DNA of 43,133 nt from Chloroflexota bacterium (GTDB lineage Bacteria; Chloroflexota; Limnocylindria; Limnocylindrales; CSP1-4), in the NCBI GenBank assembly GCA_016200675.1, contig JACQEH010000006.1, positions 1 through 43,133 of the forward strand. The letters run 5' to 3'. Within the stretch, counting starts at the first letter, position 1. Each line of letters starts with the position of its first letter. Both the position numbers and the translations under genes were made by a program. This document shows, piece by piece, positions 1-8,500 of this stretch. A model generated the notes under the pieces. The model made no database searches. It saw only the letters and a list, made by a program, of their open reading frames with translations, and was not told the origin of the DNA.

Positions 1-1245
1 CACCGCGGACGTCGCCGACGGATCGCCGACATCGACGATGCCGCTGACCAGCGTGTCGCCGAGGATGCGGCCATCGGCTCCCACCCGGCGAAGGACGGAT
101 TGGCCACCGTCGACGCTCGCGCATGCGAGCCACCATGCGCCGCCCGCGACTTCGCCGGCTTCGGAGACATTGCCCCCGCAGCCCGAGGCCACGGCAAGGG
201 TGTCGGCCCCCGACAGGCGCGCGCCATCGAACGTCACGACGAACGTGTCCGTCGAGAAGAGGTAGTTGGGGTTGACGGCTCCGGGGGGCGACCATCGGTA
301 GGTCGGTCGGGCGACGGCGAGACGGCCGCCACCGATGGATCCGATCACGCGCGGGGCGTCGACGCCAGTCCGGGTCGTCTCGGTGCCATCGGCGTCATCG
401 GGGAGCGAGAAGCGCTGGAGGACGGCGCCCGTCGTCACATCCACCAGGTCCAGACCGCTCCGCCAGGCGGGGTGGGCGTGAACGGTCCAGCCGACGAAGG
501 CGATGCTCGGATCCGCCGTGTACGAAACGTGGACTGCCACGTGCTGCGCCTGTTCGGTCACCCCGACGTCACGGGGATCCGGCGATCCCACGAAGTCGCC
601 GACGGGCGCGCTCCCCGTTACCGATCCGGTAGCGTCGTAACGGTTCCATGTCACGGTCATCCTGGTAAAGCTGCCGCTCTCGTATCCGTCGGCACCGATG
701 CAGATGCAGTAGAGGACGCCGTTCGGAGCTCGCCGGACGTCGGTGCCCCATTGCCCCTGGCCGAAGGTCTGGCCCACCGTCCCGGTCGCCAGGTCGACGA
801 GGGAGAACGTCGACTCGATGCTCGCGATCAGCAGCGAGGGCGACGGCATGTCCCCATTCACGAGGAGCTTGGGTAGCTGGCTTGCGGCAACACGGCTGGG
901 CTCGGGGCGCGCCGTCCCGGACGGACTCCGACCGGGCCCCTGGCTGGGGCTTGCCGGGCCCGAGGGCCTCGTCAGCCAGACTCCCAGGACCGCCGCCGCG
1001 ACCGTCAGGACGATCGCCCCGCCCGCAGCCCGACCGAGGCGGCCGGCGGTGCCGCGGAGGAACGCCGCGCGCCGCGCTCGAGGCGAGCGTGCCCGGTCGC
1101 GCCAGCCCGGTTGATCGAGTCGCACCGGTGGCATCTCCCAGGCCCCGGCGACATCGCGGACCAGGCGGGAGATCTCGGCATCATCGGGTGATGCGACGTC
1201 GTTGGCGGCGCTGGCCATCGGGGGTCGTCCTTCGTCGGGTGTCAT
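1..1245 (-). CDS. Membrane-anchored extracytoplasmic protein paired with ECF sigma factor (partial, runs off left edge)
   Basis: Translating the minus strand from the ATG at 1245 gives 415 codons without a stop to the window edge, so the C-terminus is missing. The ATG overlaps the TGA of the upstream sigma factor gene (ATGA), implying translational coupling. About 70 polar residues come first, then one hydrophobic segment (about residues 73-91, core AIVLTVAAAVLGVW), then a Pro/Ser-rich linker and a long outer domain with repeated patterns such as SLVDLATGTVGQ and LVDVTTGAVLQ, which resemble beta-propeller blades. The topology (cytosolic N-terminus, one membrane pass, outer propeller) and the coupling suggest an anti-sigma factor or sensor for the adjacent sigma factor. 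No zinc-binding HxxxCxxC motif is seen, so the anti-sigma role is inference. Three ECF pairs of this general design occur in the window. Confidence 0.8.
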   Translation of the reverse strand, partial: MTPDEGRPPMASAANDVASPDDAEISRLVRDVAGAWEMPPVRLDQPGWRDRARSPRARRAAFLRGTAGRLGRAAGGAIVLTVAAAVLGVWLTRPSGPASPSQGPGRSPSGTARPEPSRVAASQLPKLLVNGDMPSPSLLIASIESTFSLVDLATGTVGQTFGQGQWGTDVRRAPNGVLYCICIGADGYESGSFTRMTVTWNRYDATGSVTGSAPVGDFVGSPDPRDVGVTEQAQHVAVHVSYTADPSIAFVGWTVHAHPAWRSGLDLVDVTTGAVLQRFSLPDDADGTETTRTGVDAPRVIGSIGGGRLAVARPTYRWSPPGAVNPNYLFSTDTFVVTFDGARLSGADTLAVASGCGGNVSEAGEVAGGAWWLACASVDGGQSVLRRVGADGRILGDTLVSGIVDVGDPSATSAV

Positions 1246-1862
1246 GGCAGGACCTCGGGCGGTTCACGGTCGGGATCGGCTCGGTGGGGCAGGACGCGAT
1301 CAAGGCGGATCTCCGACGTCACGGCCGGGGGCGCCTGGCGCGGGGCGTCGGCGGGCCCGAGCCGGCGTCGGAGCTGGGCGTGCGCTCGCGAGAGCATCGA
1401 GCCGACGGTGCCGCCGCCGATCCCGAGGAAGGCGCCGATCTGGGCATAGTCGTAGCCGTAGTAATGGCGCAGCACGAGGGCCGCCCTGGTGCGCGGTTCG
1501 AGCGTGGCGAGTGCGTCGTCGACCACGTCGCGCCTCGCGAAGTCCGAAGCCGGGTCGGCGCCCCGGCGGCCGCCGGGGTCATCGACCGTCGCTCGGCCGA
1601 GCACCGGGATCGCCTGGTGGCGCACCCGCCGTCGCCGCAGTTGATCGAGCGCGACGTGGACCACGATCCCGTGGAGCCAGGCGAGCAACGACCGCTGGCT
1701 GTCGTACTGGTCCCAGCGCTCCCAGGCGCGCGCAAACGCATCGTGCGTCGCGTCCATCGCCTCCTCGCGGTCACGGAGCACGCCGAAGGCAACCCGGTAC
1801 ACCTCGGGCGCGTGCTCACGATAGGCGAGGTCGACGGCCCGTTCCTTGAAGCTGGCTTCCAT
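1242..1862 (-). CDS. ECF-type RNA polymerase sigma factor
   Basis: A 206-residue sigma70-family protein. Region 2 occupies about residues 8-75 (YREHAPEVYRVAFGVLRD, then DATHDAFARAWERW, then LLAWLHGIVVHVALDQLRRR). Region 4 occupies about residues 110-165 (LATLEPRTRAALVLRHYYG, then YAQIGAFLGIGGGTVGSMLSRA), the usual ECF helix-turn-helix. The open frame extends upstream, but the ATG at 1862 is chosen because the preceding residues are atypical and a TAGGTT -10-like element lies seven bases upstream of it. The stop overlaps the start of the membrane-anchored partner. The sigma fold is certain; the regulon is unknown. Confidence 0.88.
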   Translation of the reverse strand: MEASFKERAVDLAYREHAPEVYRVAFGVLRDREEAMDATHDAFARAWERWDQYDSQRSLLAWLHGIVVHVALDQLRRRRVRHQAIPVLGRATVDDPGGRRGADPASDFARRDVVDDALATLEPRTRAALVLRHYYGYDYAQIGAFLGIGGGTVGSMLSRAHAQLRRRLGPADAPRQAPPAVTSEIRLDRVLPHRADPDREPPEVLP

Positions 1863-1869
1863 CACAGCA

Positions 1870-1875
1870 AACCTA
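1870..1875 (-). promoter_or_regulatory. -10-like element of a leaderless promoter for the ECF sigma gene
   Basis: TAGGTT on the minus strand ends seven bases before the ATG at 1862, with no Shine-Dalgarno between them. This matches the TAnnnT-N6/7-start arrangement seen at several other genes in the window. No clear -35 was found. Confidence 0.4.
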
Positions 1876-2085
1876 CGCATGGGCGGCGCAGTTCGTTGCA
1901 CCGATTCTGGCGTTCGTCCCTCACGCCACCCTTCCAGGCGCACTGCCGCTCGACCATGCGCTTCGGACCGACTCGACATGCCTCCTCTGCCACCACATCA
2001 AGGTGGTCGGGGAGTCGCCCTCGGCGGATGCTTCCACGGTGGATCCGACTGGCCTCCTGCTCTCGTCGAGCGCGCCGGTCAAGGC

Positions 2086-2403
2086 TCAGCCGGCGGGGCC
2101 GGGTTCGCCCCGCACGCCCTGGTCGCCAAAGCGTCGCAGCGCCTTCTGGGAGATCCAGCGCGCAGCCCATCCCAGCGGCGTGTAGCGGCCCGGCAGGATC
2201 GCCCTTGGACCGCCGGGACGGCGAAGGTCGTTGACGAGGTCGCGCCGATCGTGGACGACGCGGCCCACGAGGACCCGGACCAACCGGCCGTGGGCCGCGC
2301 CGGTGATCAGGCGACGGGTCTCTGGCAGGGTGGCAAGGCGGGCAAGCCGGCCCAGTCCGCGGACGGTCGGCACGTGGCCTCCGGTTGCGTGGTGGATGGC
2401 CAT
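2086..2403 (-). CDS. Small conserved hypothetical protein
   Basis: A 105-residue basic, soluble protein with no signal peptide or membrane segment. It contains LARLATLPETRRLITGAA, then VVHDRRDLVNDLRRPGG, then LPGRYTPLGWAARWISQKAL. This order (NPETRR-like start, DR..LV.DL, LPGRY.P.GWAA.W...K.LRR) resembles an uncharacterised family I recall from high-GC bacteria; no function is known to me. The ATG at 2403 gives the longest form, but a GTG at 2373 preceded by GGAGG four bases upstream is an equally good start and removes ten atypical residues. It is transcribed away from the glucan synthase gene. Confidence 0.6.
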   Translation of the reverse strand: MAIHHATGGHVPTVRGLGRLARLATLPETRRLITGAAHGRLVRVLVGRVVHDRRDLVNDLRRPGGPRAILPGRYTPLGWAARWISQKALRRFGDQGVRGEPGPAG

Positions 2404-2565
2404 GGTGCACCGGCAAGGTCGCCGGGGTCATGACGGGCCGTAACGCGGCTGGAAGGCATCCCACCCGCGACCGGAGGGGGATTCAGCAGACAGGCCGGTA
2501 TCATCGCGACGTTCCCACCTGAAGGCGCATTCAGCCCGGGTCAGGGCGACGCGCTGAAAGCCGAC

Positions 2566-5500
2566 ATGACCGCAAACCAGGCCTTCCCAGATTCGCCCGG
2601 CCGGGCCCGCCGGCGGGTCAGACCGCCGCCCGAGCTCGACGAGCCGATCCTCGCGGAGCTCTTCAGCGCGGAGCGCCTGGAGCAGCATGCCCGGACCCTC
2701 GCGGCGGCCCAGCCGGTCACGAGCACGCCCCGCCGCGGCCGGGCGGTGGCCCCGAGGATCGCGGACAACGGGCGGGTCCTCCTGGAGTCGTACCGGATCC
2801 TCGCCCGGGCCATCAAGGACGAGCGCTCGATCACGCCGGCGGCCGAATGGCTCGTCGACAACTTCCACATCGTCGACGAGCAGCTCCGCGAGATCCGCGA
2901 CGACCTGCCTCCGGACTACTACCGCGAGCTCCCGAAGCTCGCCGAGGGCCATCTCGCCGGCTACCCGCGCGTCCTCGGCATCGCCTGGGCCTACGTCGCC
3001 CACACCGACAGTCGCTTCGACCCCGACAGCCTCCGCCGGATGATCCAGGCCTACCAGGAGGTGGAGCCGCTGACGATCGGCGAGCTGTGGGCCATCGCGA
3101 TCAGCCTCCGCATCCTCCTCGTCGACAACCTCCGCCGCCTGGCGGAGCAGATCGTCCGGAGCCGGGTTGCACGGCAGCTCGCGGATGACCTTGCCGACGG
3201 CCTGTTGGGGCTCGGAGGCGGGAGCCCCACCGAGGCGATGGCGGCCCTCCGCCGCCGGGCGAAGGCCTCGCTCCCGACGGCGGCCCGCGTCCAGCTCTTC
3301 CAGCGCCTCCGGGACCAGGATCCCGACGTGACCCCGGCCCTCGGCTGGCTCGAGGAGCTCCTCGCCGCCCAGGGCACCACGACCGAGGAGATGGTCCGTC
3401 TGGAGCACCAGCGGCAGGCGACGATGAACGTCACCGTCCGGAACGTCATCACGAGCATGCGCATCATCTCGTGGTTCGACTGGGCCCGGTTCGTCGAGAG
3501 CGTCAGCCTCGTCGACCGCCTCCTCGAGGCGCAGAGCGCCTTCGCGGCCATGGACTTTGCGACCCGCGATCGGTACCGGCATGCCGTGGAGGCGCTGGCC
3601 CGAGCGTCCGGGTCCACCGAGATCGAGGTCGCCCAGGCGGCGGCCTCGATGGCCGCGGCCGCCCCGGGACCCGTCCCGGGACCCGCCCCGGGACCCGCCC
3701 CCGGAGCCTCGGCGTCCGCCCCGGCCCGGGACCCGGGCCACTACCTGATCTCGACCGGCCGCCACGAGCTCGAGCGGCGGCTCGGCGTCCGCGCCTCGCT
3801 CCCGAGCCGACTCCGGCGGGCCGTGGTGGTCCCCGCGACGATCGGCTACCTGGGGACCGTCGCTTTCGTGACGGGCGCCGCCCTGGCCGTCCCGCTGGCC
3901 CTCTCGGGGCGCCTCGGGCTCGGAACGCTGCTCGTGGCCATGGCCGCGATCCTGCCGGCGTCCGACCTGGCAATCGCCCTCGTCAATCGCCTCGTGACCA
4001 ATGTCCTCGGGCCCCGGCCGCTGCCGCGGCTCGACCTGGACGAGGGCGTGCCGACCGCGATGCGAACGCTCGTCGTGGTGCCGACCCTGCTCACGTCAGC
4101 GGACGCCGTCGAGGGCCTCGTCGGCCAGCTCGAGGTCCACTATCTCGGCAACACCGAGGGCGACCTCCGGTTCGCCCTCCTGACCGACTGGCGCGACGCC
4201 CCGACCGAGCATGTCGAAGGCGACGACGAACTCCTGTCGGTCGCCGCGGCCGGCATCGAGCGCCTCAACGACCGCTACGGCGAGGCACCCGGCGGTGGTG
4301 CCCGGTTCCTGCTCTTCCATCGCCTCCGGCGCTGGAACGAAAGCGAGAACTGCTGGATGGGCTGGGAGCGCAAGCGCGGCAAGCTCGAGGAGCTGAATGC
4401 GCTCCTGCGAGGTGCGACGACCACGAGCATCCTGGTCACCGGTCGTCCCGTCTCGACCCCACCGCCGGGGGTCCGCTTCGTGGTCACCCTGGACGCTGAC
4501 ACCCGGCTGCCGCGCGGCGCGGTCGGGCGCCTGGTCGGGACGATCGCCCACCCCCTCAACGAGCCGACGTACGACCCGGGCGCGGGTCGGGTCACCCACG
4601 GCTACGGGATCCTCCAGCCGCGCGTCACGCCGACCCTGCCGGCCGAGCACGAGGCCTCGCCCTTCCAGCGGATCTTTTCGGGATCCGCGGGGATCGACCC
4701 CTACGCCTCGGCGGTGTCGGACGTCTACCAGGACCTGTTCGGCGAGGGAAGCTTCACCGGCAAGGGCATCTACGACGTCGATGCCTTCGCCGCCGCCCTC
4801 GGCGGGCGGGTCCCCGAGAACACCCTCCTCAGCCACGACCTCTTCGAGGGCACCTTCGCCCGGGCCGGGCTGGTCACGGATGTCGAGCTCTTCGACGAGT
4901 TCCCCCAGAACTACCTCGTGGCGGCGGCGCGCCAGCATCGCTGGGCGCGGGGCGACTGGCAGCTGCTGCCGTGGATCCTGGGTCGGGCCCGTGGCGCCGC
5001 CGGCCGGCGGCCTGGCGCCATGCCCGGCATCGGCCGCTGGAAGATGGTCGACAACCTCCGCCGGACGCTGTCCGCGCCGTTCACGGTCGTGGCCCTCGTC
5101 CTCGCCTGGGCCCTGCCGTCCGTCGCCGCCGGCCCCTGGACGGCCTTCGTCCTCGCCTGCTTCGTCATCCCTGAGAGCCTGCCGATCCTCTCGGGGATTC
5201 TTCCGAAGCGCAGGAACATCTCGAAGCGCAGTCACCTTCGGGCCGTCGGCGCCGACGTGGCGCTCGGGGCGGCCCACGTGGGGCTCGGCCTGACCCTCCT
5301 CGCCCACCAGGCATGGCTCATGGCCGACGCCGTGGCCCGGACGCTGTGGCGGCTGGTGGTCACGCATCGGATGCTCCTGGATTGGACGACGGCCGCCGAG
5401 GCCAAGGCCAGCCAGGACCTCGACGCCCCGGGGTTCGCCCGCCAGATGGCCGGCAGCGTCGCGATCGCGGCCGCCGCCACGGCCGCGGTGCTCCTCGGGA

Positions 5501-8500
5501 ACCCGCCCGCGGCGCTCATCGCCGCGCCGTTCCTCGTCCTGTGGGCGGCCTCGCCCATCGTCGCCCGCTGGGTGAGCACGCCGCGGGCCGACGGCGTAGC
5601 CGAGCTGCTCTCGGCCGCAGACGTCGGCGTTCTGCGCCAGGCCGCGCGCCGGACGTGGCGCTTCTTCGAGACCTTCGTGGGGCCGGCCGACAACGCCCTG
5701 CCGCCCGACAACTTCCAGGACGATCCGGTGCCGGCCGTCGCCCACCGGACCTCCCCGACGAACATCGGCATGTACCTCCTGGCGACGGTCACGGCCCGCG
5801 ACTTCGGCTGGATCGGGACCCTCGAGATGGTCGAGCGGCTGGAGGCGACCCTGGCCTCGATGGAGCGACTGGAGCGCTATCGGGGCCATCTCTACAACTG
5901 GTACGACACGCGGACGCTGGCCCGCCTGGAGCCGGCCTACGTGTCGTCGGTGGACAGCGGCAACCTCGCCGGCCACCTCCTCGTCCTCTCGAACGCCTGC
6001 CGCCTCATGATCGAGCAGCCGCTCCCGATCGCCGCCGCCGAGGCCGGCATCGAGGACGCGATCTCCCTGGTCCGGGCCGCGGCCGGCGCGATCACGGACA
6101 ACCGCCGCAGCCAGACGCTGGGGCGCCGGCCCCTCGACGAGGCGCTGAGCGCCCCGCGGCCGAACCACCCGGCGGACGGTGTCACCGCGACGTCCTGGAG
6201 GGCGGCCCTCGCGGGGCTCGAGGCCTATACGCAGACGCTGACCGATGTTGCGGCCGCCCTGACGGCGGAGCGTGGGGACGGCGACCAGACCGAGCTCGTC
6301 GCCTGGGCGGAGAGCGCCAGGTCCGCCGTCGCAAGCCACGCCCGCGACGCCGAGCTCCTCGCGGGCGCCGGGGAGGCAGGCAGGCTGCCGACGCTCGCCG
6401 AGCTGGCGGACGACGCCCGCGCCCGGGGACCCATGGCGGGTGACCAGGGGCTGATGGTCGGGTCGTCGGCCACGAACCTCGTCCGGCGCCTCCGGGCCAT
6501 CGCCGATCACGCCCAGGACCTCTTCCGCCAGACGGACTTCAGCTTCCTCTTCGACCCCACCCGGAAGCTCCTCTCGATCGGCTTCCGGGTCCTCGACGGG
6601 ACGCTGGACCCGAGCTGCTACGACCTCCTCGCCTCGGAGGCCCGACTGGCAAGCTTCCTGGCGATCGCGAAGGGCGACGCGGGTCCCGAGCACTGGTTCC
6701 GGCTGGGCCGCGTCCTCACGCCGGTCGGCCGCGGCTCGGCCCTCATCTCGTGGTCGGGCTCGATGTTCGAGTACCTGATGCCCGCCCTGGTCATGCGCTC
6801 GCCGGCCCTGAGCCTCCTCGACCAGACCTACCGTCTGGTCGTGGCCCGCCAGATGAGCTACGCGGAGGAGCTCGGCGTGCCCTGGGGGATGTCCGAGTCG
6901 GCGTTCAATGCGCGGGATCTCGAGCAGACCTACCAGTACGCGAGCTTCGGCGTCCCCGGCCTCGGCCTGAAGCGCGGGCTCAGCCAGGACGTGGTCGTCG
7001 CGCCCTACGCGACGGCGCTGGCGGCGATGGTCCAGCCCGAGGCCGCGGTCCGGAACTTCGACCGCCTCGCGGCAGCCGGTGCGGCCGGTCGGTATGGGTT
7101 CCGGGAGGCCCTCGACTACACCACGCGCCGGCTGCCCGAGGGCGCCACGGTCGCGATCGTCCAGAGCTACATGGCCCACCACCAGGGCATGGCCCTGGTG
7201 GCCCTCGGCAACGTCGTCAACGGCCGGCTGATGGTGGAGCGCTTCCACGCCGATCCGATCGTGGAGGCGACCGAGCTCCTGCTCCAGGAGCGGATGCCGC
7301 GCGACGTCCTGGTCGGCCGGCCACGCGCGGAGGAGGTCAAGGGCGCCGCCGACGTCCGCGACCTCGTGCCGCCGGTGGTGCGGCGGTTCACCTCACCTCA
7401 CGACGCGATCCCGAGGACCCACATCCTCTCCAATGGGCGCTACGCCGTCATGGTCACCGCCGCCGGTTCCGGCTACAGCCGCCGCCGCGACCTGGCCGTG
7501 ACCCGCTGGCGGGAGGACGCAACGCGCGACCCCTGGGGCGCGTACCTCTTCCTCCGCGACATGCAGAGCGGCGCGGTCTGGTCGGCCGGTCACCAGCCGA
7601 CGGGCGCGGAGGCCGACTCCTACGAGGTCAACTACGCCGAGGACCACGCCGACTTCCTGCGTCGCGACGGCTCCATCGTCACCGGTCTCACGATCGTCGT
7701 CTCGACTGAGCACGACGCCGAGATTCGGCGGGTGACGCTGGCGAACCTGGGATCGCAGGTCCGGGAGATCGAGCTCACGTCCTACGCCGAGATCGCCCTT
7801 GGCCCCCAGGCCGCCGACGTCGCCCACCCGGCCTTCGAGAACCTCTTCGTCCAGACCGAGTTCATCCCCGCCATCGGCGCCCTCCTCGCGACCCGCCGGC
7901 CACGGTCCGCCGACGAGCCGCCGATCTGGGCCGCCCACGTGGCCGCCGTCGAGGGCGACGGCGCGGGAGTCCTCCAGTACGAGACCGATCGGGCTCGGTT
8001 CCTCGGTCGCGGCCGGACGGTTCGCTCGCCCGTGTCGGTCATGGACGGCCGGCCGCTCTCCGATACCGTGGGGCCGGTCCTCGACCCGATCTTCAGCCTT
8101 CGCTGCCGCGTCCGGCTGGCCCCCGGCGAGACCGCCCACGCGATCTTCTCGACCGTCATCGCCGGCTCGCGCGACGAGGTCCTCGATCTCGCCGACAAGT
8201 ACCGCGACGCGGCAACCTTCGAGCGGGCGACGACGCTGGCGTGGACCCAGGCGCAGGTCCAGCTGCACCATCTCGGGATCGAGTCGGACGAGGCCCACCT
8301 CTTCCAGCGGCTCGCCAACCGGATCATCTTCTCGGACCCGTCCCTCCGACCAGCCGCCGGCATCCTGGCGGCCAACGATCGCGGCGCGCCGACGCTGTGG
8401 GCCCACGGTATCTCGGGCGACCTGCCGATCGTCCTCGTCCGGATCGACGAGGCCGAGGACCTCGACATCGTCCGCCAGCTCCTGCGCGCGCACGAGTACT

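Noticed and set aside
100..876. 258-residue plus-strand frame near the left edge
   Set aside because: The minus strand is open from 1245 to the edge with a signal-anchor segment and propeller-like repeats coupled to the sigma gene; the plus frame has no features.
4096..7248. 1050-residue open frame on the minus strand inside ndvB
   Set aside because: It is antisense to the conserved GT84 region of the glucan synthase, has no recognisable motif, and is Arg/Gly/Asp-rich as expected for the complement of high-GC coding DNA.
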